Shown here in pieces: positions 1 through 12,194 of a stretch of 64,000 bases of DNA; position 1 is the first letter of the stretch, and the number at the start of each line of letters is the position of its first letter. The stretch is from Neoceratodus forsteri (Eukaryota; Chordata; Ceratodontiformes; Ceratodontidae). Below the pieces are notes generated by a model. It was not told the origin of the DNA. It saw nothing but the letters and a program-made list of their open reading frames with translations, and did not search any database. The translations under genes were made by a program, and so were the position numbers. The DNA is taken from NCBI GenBank assembly GCA_016271365.2, contig CM057453.1, positions 502,671,001 to 502,735,000 on the forward strand. The letters are read 5' to 3'.

Positions 1-2079
1 TCAAACTGCCATCACAGAGGCAACAAGCCTTGTGTGAAGCAAATAAACAAATCAAATGAAAGAAAAAGCCACTATGGTTCTCAAAAGAGGTGGCTGTGAA
101 AGTCAGGAAGAAAAAGATAGCATTCCGGAAGTATAAGGAAACACAGAAGGAGCAGGACAGAGAGCTGTGCCAGTTAAGGCAGAAGGAAGCAGGGAGGGAA
201 GTCAGAATAGCAAAGGCCCAAACTGAGGAAAAGATAGCCAACTCAGTTAAGAAGGGGGATAAAACCTTTTATAGGTACATCAGCGAGCATAGAAAGACAA
301 AGGGAGGGATAGTGAGGCTGAATAGAATGAACGGTGGGTGGGCAGAGGGGACAGTGAAAAGCAGGAATACTAGATGAATATTTTTGCTCAGTATTCACTA
401 AAGAGGAAGGGAATTGCCTAATCCAATAACAGAAGCACTCTTGATGGGGGGTGAGCCCAGTCCTTTCACAGAAAAAAGGGTTCTGCAAGAACTCCTAAAA
501 CTGAAGGTGGACAAAGCAATGGGTCCTGATGGAATTCACCCCAGAATTCTAAAAAGAATTAAGGAGGAACTAGTGAAACCACTGGCTACTCTTTTAATAA
601 ATCATGGAGGAGGTGTGGTACCCGAGGACTGGAGGAAGCGGATGTGATTCCCTTCACAAAGTGGGACCAAGACAGAGGCAGGAAACTACAGACCTGTCAG
701 TCTGACCTCTGTGGTAGGGAAAGTGATGGAGTCACTTCTGAAGGAAAGAATAGTTGAGTACCCAGAGGCCAGTGGAGCACAGGACCCAAGGCAGCATGGG
801 TTCACAGCGGGAAGGTCATGCAGATTAATCTAATAGATTTCTTTGACTGGGTGACCAAAGTAGTAGACCAGGGAGGGGCTGTGGACATGGCCTACCTAGA
901 CTTTAGCAAGGCATTTGACACAGTCCCACACAAAAGATTAATAGTCAAATTAACCAGCCTGGGAGTGGGACCCAGGGTGGTAGCCTGGGTAAAACATTGG
1001 CTGGACAACAGGACACAGAAGGTAATTGTAAATAGAGTCCACTCTGAAGAAAGGGGGCTTACTAGTGGGGTACCACAGGGTTCAGTGTTGGGTCCAGTCC
1101 TTTTTAATGTCTTCATCAGTGACATTGCAGAGGGACTGGAAGGAAAAGTATGCCTTTTTGCAGATGACACAAAGATCTGCAACAGGGTTGATACACAAGG
1201 AGGTGTGGAAAGGATGAAAAGGGACTTGGCAAGGTTGGAGGAATGGTCAGAAGTATGGCAGCTAGGATTCAATGCAAAGAAGTGCAAAATAATGCACTGG
1301 AAACAAGAACCCAGGGAAGAATACACAATGGGTGGGGAGGTAGTAACAACAACAGAAAAGGAAAGGGACCTGGGGGTAATCATATCAGATTACCTTAAGG
1401 TTAGCAAGCAATGTGAGAAGGCAGTAGGGAGGGCTGGGGGTATACTGCGATGTATAGGGAGAGGCATCATCAGCAGAAAACAGGAAGTTGTTATCCCTCT
1501 GTACAGACAGTTGGTGAGACCCCATCTGGAGTACTGTGTCCAGTTCTGGAGACCCCATCTCCGCAAGGACATAGACAGGATAGAGGCAGTCCAGAGGAGG
1601 GCATCTAAAATGGTGCAGGGTCTGCAAGAGAAGCCATACGAGGAGAGACTAAAGGAGCTTAATATGTATACCCCTGAGGAAAGAAGGGAGAGGGGGGACA
1701 TGATAGAAACTTTAAGTACCTCAGTGGAATCAACAAAGTCCAAGAGGTAGCATCTTTCAGAAAAGAGACTTGCAAGAACAAGGGGACACAATTTAAAGAT
1801 AGAAGGAGGGCAGCTCAGGGGCAATGTGAGGAAGTATTATTTCACAGAGAGGGTAGTGGATGCATGGAACAGCCTACCTGAGGAGGTTGTGGGGTCTAAA
1901 ACTGTGGAAGAATTCAAGAATGCATGGGACAGACATAAGGCAATTCTTGTGGGGGTGGGTAGGAAGAAATAGGCTGTTGGTTAACTAGGATCTGCGGCCT
2001 ATCTTGTAGGTAGGGAAATGGGCAGACTAGATGGGCCTAGCTGTCCTTATCTGCCATCAAAGTCTATGTTTCTATGTTT
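1..2079 (+). mobile_element. CR1-type LINE (family A), 5' part outside window
   Basis: The segment holds the C-terminal two thirds of a CR1 ORF2 and a complete 3' end. The 3' end carries the diagnostic stretch with 'gggcagactagatgggcc', 'ttatctgccatcaaa' and a closing 'tctatgtttctatgttt' octamer-like repeat, the short 3' repeat expected of CR1 rather than a poly(A) tail. The same 3' end occurs at 15600-15744 (+), 34492-34562 (+) and 39022-39180 (-), so this is a multicopy family here. The copy is cut by the window's left edge and its reading frame is broken. Confidence 0.92.
90..1750 (+). pseudogene. CR1 ORF2 reverse transcriptase, broken
   Basis: The product would copy the LINE RNA into DNA at the insertion site. 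Three collinear pieces (90-377, 414-647, 818-1750) cover the linker after the endonuclease, RT and C-terminal region. In the 310-residue piece I see RT block A (YLDFSKAFDTVPHK, about residues 26-39), block B (GVPQGSVLGPVLF, about 83-95), the catalytic box LFADDTKI (about 113-120) and the CR1-type tail with [12 protein letters not shown] and EERRERGDMIE. The first piece has the basic 'KKKIAFRKYKETQKEQDRELC' type linker seen upstream of RT in this clade. Frameshifts and stops separate the pieces at about 375-415 and 645-820, and the frame ends early at 1750 although similar sequence (FTERVVDAWN type) continues to about 1900. The catalytic residues look intact but the gene cannot make a full protein. 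Confidence 0.9.
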
Positions 2080-3216
2080 CTTGAAGGGTGTCAGAGCTTC
2101 TCTTTTTTTAGCATTACCGCTGTTATGGAATCAAATGTTTGATAAGGGGCTCACATCAACACAGGTGTTGAGTTCCTATGCTTGGAATTATATTTTAAAT
2201 CATAACAACCACCCAAAGTCCTGTAGGGTGCAGCATATCTGGGAAAATATTCTTGACTTAATTACTGTATGTTGAAGTACCCCCAAAATTCGTAAATCAG
2301 AATGCACCAACTTGTGTTTTACTACAACATTGAATGCATTGACTGTTGCACCAAATGATCTCTTGCATGAGATAAATTATGTATTGTTGTTTTTATCAAG
2401 AAAGCAATAACGTGTAATACAAAAAAAAGATTCTGAGGATCAGAACTGCGCAGGAGTCTGTTGGCTGGTGCTGGTTGGAGAGTTGTCTGTTAGTGAGACT
2501 AAGTGTGCAGTTATAGCTTGGGATGTGAAATACTAAGTATTAAAATTTGGATAATTTTGTCGCTCCTTGTGGTCATGGAAGGGGGATCGCTGAAGTCCTG
2601 TTTCTGTGCTCGGCTTAAATTGGCAAGGAGGAGCAGGTGCTCACACAGCTGGTAATGAAGAGTGAATGGGTATAGGTACTGTCTGGTCATCATGAATGAG
2701 GACACTCAAAGGCATTTTACAAGTCAGTCCCACCAGCCATTACCCCGGCAGCACTGACCTGGCAAAGCATAACAAGTAGCTACAACTTCCTACTGCTGAA
2801 TTTCAGTATGAACAGGAAGCACCCACTGCTGCATTTGTAAATATTGGCTTTTGACCCCCTCCTCTATTGTAGCTCAAACTAGGGATGTCAGAAACATTCA
2901 TCAGAAGTTTCAGGTCTGGTTCAGATCATAAGTTATATAAAATAATACTGCCACTGTACTCCCCCTTCCCCCTTATTAGGGTTGACAGCCCCAAGTTACA
3001 CCCCACGCCTGACTTGCGAAGACGCAGGAGAGGTGAAACCGTAATGGTTTTTCCTGTTGCTGGCTGCAGGTGGGGTGGGGCGGTTGGGGAAAACCTTTAA
3101 TCCCACATTTCTCACTTTGTCAATTTTTAACTAAGTGGTGCATTACCAAAGTTTTTTGCAATGGAGTAAATGAAGAATGTGTGGTATACAAGAAAATATG
3201 TAAATCACCACAGAAT

Positions 3217-3296
3217 TGAAACTTGGCTTCCCAGCCAACTGCCCTTTGAGGTAACCCTTGCCTCAGTGTTTGCGCACAGAGGTTCTTTGTCTTTTA
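3217..3296 (+). repeat. dispersed repeat R1, partial copy
   Basis: This matches the last 80 bp or so of the repeat at 3483-3657 and 30205-30384, from 'gaaacttggcttcccagcc' to 'agaggttctttgtctttta'. It lacks the first half of the unit. Confidence 0.75.
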
Positions 3297-3482
3297 AATA
3301 GTTTTTTATTTTAATGGGTTCACCACAATATATCCAAGGCACACTGCCTTAAGGGTAGCTGGTCCATTCCACTGGGGTGTCAAGCAGACGAAGCATACTG
3401 ATGAGTCCTGGTAGAGACAGCTCACGTGTCTGTCTTCTTTGCACCCTTGCAAACTGTGTGAGAGGCCTTTCGGCACCATGCA

Positions 3483-3657
3483 ATTCTGCTTAAAGTTGGA
3501 CCAGCATAACATTCTGTGGTGATTTGCATATGCAGCCCATGATGCTTTGCATTGTGTGGGCATGTGTGATATTGTATTTTCTTGAAACTTGGCTTCCCAG
3601 CCACATGCTCTTTGGGGTAACCCTTGCCTCAGTGTTTGCGCACAGAGGTTCTTTGTC
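3483..3657 (+). repeat. dispersed repeat R1, full copy
   Basis: About 175 bp running from 'attctgcttaaagttggacc' to 'agaggttctttgtc'. It is nearly identical by eye to 30205-30384, 26.7 kb away, and its second half repeats 3217-3296 just upstream. It contains the octamer-like ATTTGCAT inside 'gtgatttgcatatgcagcc'. I do not recognise the family and see no poly(A) tail or obvious terminal inverted repeat. Confidence 0.8.
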
Positions 3658-6568
3658 AAGAAAATATATTCATCAAGGGGGATAATTAAATAACAAGTAC
3701 ACAAGCTCAGAATCAACTTGAGCTCTGCACTGTTAAACCGCTGCACTGCTCTGCAGTGTCTTATTTTGTGTACTGAGGAAACAAAGGAGAGTGACAGTAA
3801 CAGCAGAGTGCATAAGAGGTGTTAAAAACGTCCTATCACCTTTAAAAATTAAAAGAAGTAACACCACCCCCACTTCAGCTAAAAAGAGCCCAAAGATTCC
3901 CCATAGTAGTGTTGGCAAGGTTCTTGTAAAAAGCAGTTTATCACAAGCACGTTTTTTTGTTTCCAGTTTCAGTCTGCTAAACAGTATAGTCACTGTTGGA
4001 GGGAAACTTTGTAAATGAGGCAAATCTACTTAAAATTTAGAATTCCGATGACAAGTATTTAAAGCAGTAGTGCAGCAGAGTTGGGTAAATAATTAGACTG
4101 TACGATTCCAGACATCTTCCAGTTTCTTTTGCTGGTAAAATGTTTTGTTTCTACCAGAATTTAAGTTTTTTCATCTAATATTTTAAATTAATTTTCTCCA
4201 AAAAGAAATAAATAAATAAAAAAGATGACCGCCTCATGAAACTTAGAAATGGCATTGTGGACTCGACAAGTGTTGGGATCAAGAACCCCAAAAATTAAGT
4301 GGCCAGCAGAGGAAGCACTTGTGCAGGCAAATGTAACAGATCTGCTAATAGTTTTACTAACTGTACCTGGAGACTAGCTTTCTGGAAAATCCTTTGTTGT
4401 TGCTTTGCTGCTTTTGCAGTGTGCTGAACAGACAGTGCAGTGGCTGGCTGATGGACTGGTAACCTTGAATGGCCGAAGGCGTGCCCAGCCACACCAGGAA
4501 GAGGTATCAATACAATGGTAAAACAAAAAACACATCTTTTTCATGTTAACCCTGTAAGTATTTTAGGGACTTTCTGTTGACAGGCTGCTGCTGGTTTCTT
4601 TTGAGTTAGTAATATTAAAGCCTGGTATTCTTTTCAGTGACACTTCTGCCGCAGTGATTAAGAGTTGAGGTACTGGTGGTTATTCCAACAGGGTTAGAAA
4701 TATTCACCTCCTACTTAATTTCTTCCTTTTCTTTTTAAAAAATATATATTTTTTCCACCTTACACCGAAGAGGATGATGATTCATTTTACCTGTTTATTA
4801 ACTGATATCGTTCCCGCCATGTTCTGATAAGTGTAATCGTTAGACTTCTTTGCTGAGAAGCAGAGCTGTTAACATTTCAATTCATCTCATTTATTTAGGG
4901 TTATAACCATCGAGCATAGCTCATTTATAATGGAGACCCCATGTAAGAAAGATATAATATCACTAAACAGTACAGTTACAAATTACAAGTTGCACACATA
5001 ACATGCAATCACCAATAGAAATACAAGCGAGTACACATTTTAAATAATTTCACAGAGTCTAAAAACAGCTCAAAATAGTAAAGAATTGCAACCAGTCTGC
5101 CTTTAGATAAAATGCCTCATGACTTTTTAAATGCCCCTGCCCTAACAGTAAAAAAAATAAATAAATAAAAAAACTAGGAAAAAATTACTTATTTCCATAT
5201 TAAAACAGCCTTTAGAATAAGCACCCTCTCACTGAGCAGAGACTATACAGTACACATGAAAGTTGGGTTCCCCTCTTCTCCCCCCTCCACCTCAACCCAG
5301 AATACAGCGAGAGCAGTGCTACTACAAGGACCTAACATCAGTATTTATTTCTGTATTTAGCATTTTATGGCCAGGGAATATCTTTTATAGCATTATATCT
5401 AATCTTATTCTAATGAAAAAAAATGCCTGAAATCATGAATCATGAATTCAGGCATGGACTACAAAAAAGAAAATAATGGACCAGTATTACTCACAAAGGT
5501 TACTGGTGTGAGCCAGAAGAAAGGAACATCATTAGACTGACAGCAGGGGACATACATAAGGGGAGTAAAGGAGTAATGTATTACCAGTTTTGCATGATTT
5601 ACTCCCACTTTCTGATTTTTTTTTGGGAATCTGGTTCCCACCAATTCAAAGTGTAGATGGTACACATGGACAGAATTGGCAGCACTATACATACGATGGT
5701 AGCAGTCATGGTGTCGTGCTCTGATAGGCTTGCAGTGTAGGAGTAGGACCATAAATGAGCATCTGTATCAGTTCAGTGCAGTACAGTACAGGAAATCGTA
5801 TCAAGAGTTGCACATTGGTTGACCTGAAGAGCTGTTGTAACCTGGAAATGTTACAAATAAGGTGACCGTACTCTGTAGCTGTGGGGAGGTATCTCAGACC
5901 CTGCACAACGTAAGGCAAAGCTAGCCAGTACCTACAGATCCCCAGTGGGTCTGACACTTGGTTTAAAGTTGGATAGGGGTCCGAGACCAATTTGTGTATG
6001 GCATTACTACCATTTAGATGACAGTGCTAGCAGTAAACTCTTCCAAGTCCTACAGATGATCAGGATCTCTGACTGACATGCCACCCACGATGCTGGCATC
6101 CCCGGTTTGGGAATGAGCCTGGGGGCAGCCTGCCGGAGGCCGAAGGACTGAGCATCCCAGAGGATGCTCCGCCAGATGGGTACTCATCCATTCCCTGCTG
6201 CATGAGCACCACGCAAGGGAATTCAAGAGACATAGGTCAGACAGGGACGGCAGAGGAAGGGGGGGGGGATGCAGGGGCCTTGCTGCGTGCACACCTATTG
6301 TATGTGATGCCACATGTTCACGGCCCAGCATCGTGGGAGGGAATGACAGGAAAAAGGGGAGGAAAAAGTTCCTCCAGCGCAAGCAGGATGATGCCAGTAT
6401 GCTCAGGTCTTATGGCACCTGCCCAGCATAATGGACCCCGCTGCCACCGAATTGCGATCAACAGCATGCATTAGGGCACCAGTGTCTCTGGCAACCATGA
6501 AGACACCTTCTAGCGAGTACTGTAATTCTCTTCATACATGACAGTAGGGGACAGGTAAAGAGATCAGA

Positions 6569-6582
6569 GCTGATTGAACCTA
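6569..6582. repeat. target-site duplication, left
   Basis: The 14 bp gctgattgaaccta are repeated exactly at 10236-10249 and flank the retrocopy. The length suits endonuclease-primed retroposition. Confidence 0.65.
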
Positions 6583-8492
6583 TTTTAAGTAAAAAATTTT
6601 TTTTTTTTTTTTTTTTTTTTTAGGTAAATAGTAAGTTTATTGTCGTTCGGTTTAAAACCATTACAACATTAAAAAGTTCACATTTACAATATGTCAGGAG
6701 GCATTTCAAAGCTGAAAACACTGCAATAACAAATAGCTATCCACAAAACATTAAAAATAGCAGCGTTACAACTCCCACTAAGCTTCTGTAGTGTATGTTA
6801 GACGATCCATGGTTTAATAGCTACCACATTAAAACTATAGCCAAATTATCAACTAGCTATCCCACATAGTATCAGAACATACAGTTCCATAGCCTGGAGT
6901 CCCAATTCCATGAATGGCCATTGTAGATAAAAATAAATAGATACCCAGTTTTACTGAGTAGTATCCTGTAAAATATGTTGCAAAAAGATTGTTACTTTAT
7001 ACATAAATTACAACTTAAGGGTAAAGGGGCTCACTGCACCCAGGAGTCCAACTTTTTAAGCAGAAATTAAACAGGAATTATAAGGCTCCTTATGTGCACA
7101 GGAGTCCTGAATGGTTTATGGGAGCAAGAAACCACAAACTCTGCCCAGAGTACCCCGTAAACCTCAGCAGTGTGATTCATTTCTTGTACCATTTTCCACC
7201 GCTCACAAGCACTGCAACATTTTTTAAAGTCTCCGGGACAAAACAGCTGTCAAGACTTTTGCAGCAAAAACGTATTTCAAAAACTTAGACTCCATTGTGA
7301 GAGTTCCTGTTTCCATTAAATGAGTTCTAAAACTCTGAGATAATCATAAGGAGTTGAAATTCCAGTTTAAAGCGTAGCTCCACTCTTTCTAGGGAATGGG
7401 AGGAAACATCCTCTCAACTCGTCTCCTTAGATCGCTGAAATAGCGTTTCTATTAAAAAAACAGAACAAATTCTGGAGAAACACGCTGTTTCATGGAATTC
7501 AATCAGCAGCACCATAGCTCCGAACACTCTGTAGTCCTTTAGTATTAATTTCTGACCTCGACTCCCTTCTGACGTGGTCTTATTCATTTTAAAAATTCAC
7601 CAAGAATATACATGTGTCAAACAAAAGTATTATACATCGAAACAGTATCTTCTCAAAGGAGAATTCTGCAAATTCAGTAATTTAGCAATGATACAATGAA
7701 ATCTCAGCAATCTGTTAGGGTTCATTACTGGCAAAACCTTTTAGCTGTAAAAACCATCACACTCCTCTTGCTCTTCTCTTGCTTAATTGCATGACTCGAC
7801 AAAAGTCTCCTCTTCACCTGGGCAGCATTACCTGGGGGAAAGAGAAAAAGCAAAGAAGCACTTCTCTGAGCGTAATATCTTTGTCACAAAGCAAACAAAC
7901 AAATTCTCAGTAGCCCCCCTAGGCATAGGTATCGTACCTCTTTTAAATTTTTAACCAGCCTTTCAGCACTTTTAATGCTTCAAAAATATGAATTACTGCA
8001 GGAATCTCCTACAGTTTCCTTCTCTCGATCCCAAATCTTCTGTTCGATTCTGCGTGCCTTCCATCTAATTGTTCTCGTCTGCGAAGCTCTCCATACTTTC
8101 AGACAGACTGTGGAAAGCTTTACTATTATAATAAACATATATTTTTCCTTTCAGAGTTCCAACAGTGCCCAGCAGGACACCAAAAACTAATTAACGGACG
8201 ACCAACCGAGCCCTAAATGCACAAACATTCGGTTACAACTTATGTGGCTTCCAGCTATGAAGTTTACAGATTTCTGGAAGCCATTCAACTAAACCTTAGG
8301 GGTTTCATTCATAATCTCCTCCAAAAAAGGCCTTTGGGTCAGCGTCCAAAAACAGAATGCCCAAAATTAATGGCCACTCAGAGGCAGAAAAAAACACTTA
8401 AAGCCTCCTAAATAACTTAAAATGGCCTGTCAAAAGCTGGTAAGAAAAAGCAGCCAAAGTTTTATTCACAGAAACAGATAGCCCTTCAAATA

Positions 8493-9968
8493 CAGTGGCG
8501 TGAAAAAGTATTTGCCCCTTCCTGATTTTCTCTATTATTGCATATTTGTCACACTGGATGTTTTCAGGTCTTTAGACAAAATGTAATATTAGATAAAGGG
8601 AACCGGAGTGAACAAATAACACTAGTTGTGTTTTTTTTTTTTTACTTGTTTCACTTATTTAGTGAAAAAAGTTAACCAACACCAACTGGCACTGTGTGGT
8701 AAAGTAATTGACCCCTAGTCAAATCAACCCAATTAAAGGGATAATTAGAGTCAGCTGATTGAATACAGCCAGGCTTGATTACAGCCAGCCCTGCTCAATA
8801 TAAATCTCACTTATTTTGACCCTTACCATCAGAGTCACGTTGCCAGCACAAAGATTCATCAAGCACATTATGCCATAATCAAAGGAAGTTCCTGAAAAGA
8901 TCAGAAAAAAAGTTGTTGCTATCTATCAGTCTGGAAAGGGTTACAAAGCTATTTCTAAGGCTCTGGGACTCCATCGAACCACAGTGAGAGCCATGATCTC
9001 CAAATGGAGAACACTTGGAACAGTAGTGATTCTTCCCAGGAGTGGGTGGCCTGCCAAAATTACTGCAAGGGCGCAGCGTAAAATCATCCAGGATGTCTCA
9101 AAGGATCCTAAAACAACATCCAAAGAACTGCAGGCTTCTCTTGCCTCAGCTAAGGTCAATGTTCATGACTCCACAATCAGAAAGAGACTGGGCAAAAATG
9201 GGCTTCATGGGAGAGTAGAAAGGCGGAAACCACTGCTAACCAAGAAGAACATAAATGCTCGTCTCTCACTTGCCAAGAAGCACCTGGATGATCCACAAGC
9301 CTTTTGGGAAAATGTTCTATGGACAGATGAGTCCAAAGTGGAACTTTTTGGACGACATGGATCCCATTATGTCTGGCGTAAAACAAACACAGCATTCCAC
9401 AGTAAGAACATCATACCAACAGTCAAACATGGTGGTGGTAGTGTGATGGTGTGGGCATGCTTTGCTGCCCTTAGGACCTGGACAACTTGCCATAATTGAA
9501 GGAACCATGAATTCTGCTCTGTACCAGAAAATTCTTAAGGAGAATGTCCGGTCATCCATCCGTCAGCTGAAGCTGAAACGTAGTTTGGTCATGCAGCAAG
9601 ACAATGATCCAAAACACAAAAGCAAGTCCACATCAGAATGACTGAAAAGAAGTAAAATTAAAGTTTTGGAGTGGCCTAGTCAAAGTCCAGACCTAAACCC
9701 AATAGAGATGCTGTGGCAGGACCTGAAACGAGCAGTTCATACTTGAAAACCTTCCAATGTTACTGAATTAAAGCAGTTCTGCGAGGAAGAGTGGGCTAAA
9801 ATTCCTCCACAGCGATGTGAAAGACTGATATTGAATTATAGGAAGCATTTGGTTGCAGTCATTGCAGCTAAAGGTGGAGTAACCAGTTATTAAGTGTAAG
9901 GGGGCAATTACTTTTTCATACAGTGCCCAGTTGGTGTTGGTTAACTATTTTCATTAAATAAATGAAAT

Positions 9969-9999
<31 letters not shown>

Positions 10000-10131
10000 G
10001 TGTTATTTGTTTACTCAGGTTCCCTTTACCTAATATTACATTTTGTCTGAAGACCTGTAAACATCCAGTGTGACAAATGTGCAATAATAGAGAAAATCAG
10101 GAAGGGGGGCAAATACTTTTTTACGCCACTG
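8493..10131 (+). mobile_element. Tc1-like DNA transposon
   Basis: The element begins CAGTGGCGTGAAAAAGTATT and ends with the inverse complement, flanked by TA duplications at 8491-8492 and 10132-10133. The terminal inverted repeats are long, about 200 bp each (8493-8700 and 9925-10131), with an internal segment containing 'gttggtgttggttaac' on both sides. Total length 1639 bp is normal for a complete Tc1 element. An A-run of 27 lies in the right arm (9973-9999). It sits inside the older retrocopy. Confidence 0.95.
8870..9893 (+). pseudogene. Tc1 transposase, broken
   Basis: This would be the DNA-cutting and pasting enzyme of the element. An ATG at 8870 is followed by a TAA as third codon; the same frame then runs on through a paired-type helix-turn-helix region (KKVVAIYQSGKGYKAISKAL, then LHRTTVRAMI) and the GRP-like linker. 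The first catalytic Asp is in WTDESKV (near 9328), the second in QQDNDPKH (near 9600) and the Glu of the DD34E triad in NPIEMLW (near 9705). A frameshift at about 9462, after WACFAA, and a stop after KSKSTSE (9639-9641) break it. The longest open piece is 8984-9499 (171 residues). All three catalytic residues can still be read across the frames, but the gene is dead. Confidence 0.92.
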
Positions 10132-10235
10132 TATACGATTTGCAAAGCTAAAACGCTGCACAGGAAAGAGCAGCTAGCAACAGGGCGACTGAGCAGCCTG
10201 CGGCCATCTTGCTGCTCCACCCTCTCCCCCTGACC

Positions 10236-10249
10236 GCTGATTGAACCTA
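10236..10249. repeat. target-site duplication, right
   Basis: Exact partner of 6569-6582. On the minus strand, the first base after it is the putative 5' end of the copied mRNA. Confidence 0.65.
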
Positions 10250-11097
10250 CAGTTATAGTAAGCTAGCAGCGGGGTAGTAGAAACTGTGGCTCAGTGCATG
10301 CTCCTTTACTGTGTAGTTCTCACTAGTATTGTGGTTGTGTCCATATTCAAAACAAAAACAGAAAAAAAAAAATTGGTAGGGGGCACATTGATCGCCAGGT
10401 AGGAGACTGAATGTTTGGTCTTCCACTTTACTTTTTGTTTTTGAGTGCAATTTTTTTTTTTTTTTTTTGTGTGTGCGCCTAATTTTCCCCGAGGGAAATG
10501 AGCAGAACAGCGGTGATGAGCATGAGCCTTTTGCGTCTGCAGAACCACTGTGGTACCAAAGTGTCATACAGTGCTTAGCACTTGAGAAATTAGTGTGGGC
10601 AGAACTGATTGTAAGTAGAGCAGCAGCATGGGAAGATTATTGCACTATGTCTGGGGATTGAGAACTGGAGCTGCAGAGCCCCAATCACAGCTGTCACCCT
10701 GTGAGAAAGACGGAGATGCAGCCCACAGCAAGGTATCTCGAATGGGGACAGCTTTACTTACAGAAACGCAGATACCGTGTACAGGTAAAGGCTTTGCAGT
10801 GCATCATTTATGCCCCCAAACCAGTCTTGTATTGAGAGTTATCCCTTGTAGACATTCCACTCCCTCTCCCATGTTGCCTCACCCCCATCCTTCCCATATA
10901 CTACCAGGAGTCACAGAGAAGCAATACATCATCTGTCCAGAAGTCTTGGGGGAGGTGGTTCAGTTTACAGTGAAAATGACGAATGTAGAGTGAGTCCTGA
11001 AAAAATAAATTACTTAACATTTTGAAAGCACTGAGAAGTGAGAGACTCTGCTCTCTACAGCCTCGTTTACATGGTCACATTTGCACTGGAGCAGTCT
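10250..11097. other. non-coding stretch
   Basis: No gene is recognised. It holds an oligo(T) run at 10451-10469 and an open but unrecognised frame (10628-10993) with ordinary composition and no detectable family. Confidence 0.5.
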
Positions 11098-11112
11098 AAA
11101 CACTTGTGTTGC
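11098..11112. repeat. flanking direct repeat of the Penelope pair, left
   Basis: The 15 bp aaacacttgtgttgc recur at 13411-13425, immediately outside the right end of the Penelope-like pair, with weaker similarity continuing a few bases beyond. I infer a target-site duplication. About 60 bp separate this copy from the recognisable left end of the element. Confidence 0.55.
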
Positions 11113-11174
11113 CCAAGCACAGGTACCTTTGCGCTACATGAAACGAGCGGGTGCCAAAAGCAGAGAGCAAAAGC

Positions 11175-12190
11175 AAAACACAAATGAAAAAGCTCTCAAA
11201 AAGCCAAAATAAAACACGCAGATCTCAAGGCAACGGAGCAATGAAAACCCACAGCACACTACCCCAGCACTTCATGTCCACTCCCTGACACTTCGTCAGG
11301 AGGCGGGGTCCTGGTGCTCAAGGTCTTCTTTTTATTTAAAAAAAAAAAAAACTTAAAGTGGAAGTACACAAAATAGAAATATATTAATATATCTATATCA
11401 TATTGAGCAACAACAGTAACCCCATATGCCAAACACCATGTAGTGAATTTTAACATTAAATCGCATCTAACAAAAAACCATTAAAAAATTATTGTAAATA
11501 GTATTGTTAAGCACAGCACTGATATGGGAGGTCAAATAGAGGTGCCAAAGGTCAAGTTAACCTCTAAGTAAAACAGAAGAAAAGCCCAAATAATGAATCA
11601 AATGTAAGAACTAATGAGACGTTAATAAGATTTCATTATGGTAACTGAAAATTTAGAGCCACCAAACTGACACAATTTCAAGCATAAAGCCAGTAATTAA
11701 GTAAATAAAATAAATACTGAAGATTAACAGATGAAATCGTATCTGTTGAATGTAAATCTAAACAAATCTTATTTGATAATTCATTATATATTTGATATTA
11801 TCTTTTAAATGCATATTTTTAATATTCCAGGTTTATAAAGTTAAAATTTTGGAGGAGGGTATTCATAAAAAAACATAACAGGTCCAGGAAATGAATAGTA
11901 TCCAAATAAACCAATAGCTGATCTAAAGAAAGGGAATAATATCCAAGCAATCATTAAGCCCTGAAGGGGCTAAAGTCTTAAGCGCATAAATCCATCTGGA
12001 TTCTTTTTGTAATAATCAATTAAGCATGCCCCCACCTCTTTTTAAGGGTTTTATATGCTCCAGGCCCATAAAGGCAAAGTCAACAGGGTCACCTTTGTGA
12101 TGTGAAGCAAAATGAACCCCAGTAGGTGTATGTGGTTCAGTTTTAAGGGTTCCAGGAATGTGCTCCTGCATGCACTCATCCAAAACATTT
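11175..12190 (-). mobile_element. Penelope-like element 3' part, minus orientation
   Basis: On the minus strand this copy starts inside the GIY-YIG endonuclease C-terminus (a counterpart of ERMLEHI followed by a TLKTEPHTPTG segment, near 12110-12170), continues through about 900 bp of 3' sequence and ends in the same terminal segment as the plus-strand copy: an A-rich stretch, 'gaccttgagcaccaggacccc' and 'tttttgagagctttttcat' like sequence. It keeps about 400 bp that the plus-strand copy has lost after 'ggggttcatttt'. Confidence 0.75.
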
Positions 12191-12194
12191 AAAA

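Larger units (their letters stand above)
2080..6568. other. non-coding stretch, no gene recognised
   Basis: I see no convincing exon or ORF. The stretch holds two copies of a dispersed repeat (3217-3296 and 3483-3657), A/T-rich sequence and short TAAA-type runs near 4200 and 5155. All open frames are short and lack recognisable motifs. Confidence 0.6.
6583..10235 (-). pseudogene. processed retrocopy of an unidentified mRNA
   Basis: A 14-bp direct repeat, gctgattgaaccta, lies at 6569-6582 and 10236-10249. Read on the minus strand, the insert begins GGTCAGGGGGAGAGGG, has an ATG at 10207-10205 in good context (gcaagATGG), and ends with an AATAAA signal (6641-6636) about 15 bases before a run of 25 A (6621-6597). 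These are the marks of a reverse-transcribed mRNA inserted by an L1-like process. The first 19 codons read as a signal-peptide-like MAAGCSVALLLAALSCAAF before a TAG at 10150-10148. After removing the Tc1 element (8493-10131) about 2.0 kb remain. Further reading frames are broken and I could not name the parent gene. An alternative is a genuine minus-strand gene end, because a good splice-acceptor-like tract ends at 7832; the flanking duplications argue against that. Confidence 0.55.

Noticed and set aside
892..1383. 163-codon minus-strand frame
   Set aside because: Complement of the CR1 RT coding region.
4769..4798. Codons T-E-E-D-D-D-S-F-Y-L, faintly like an NFKB1 N-terminus
   Set aside because: No ATG, no splice sites and an early stop; acidic runs are common by chance.
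7717..7831. Minus-strand exon-like segment with a strong splice acceptor at 7831/7832
   Set aside because: It lies inside the retrocopy bounded by target duplications, and the short peptide it encodes matches no protein I know.
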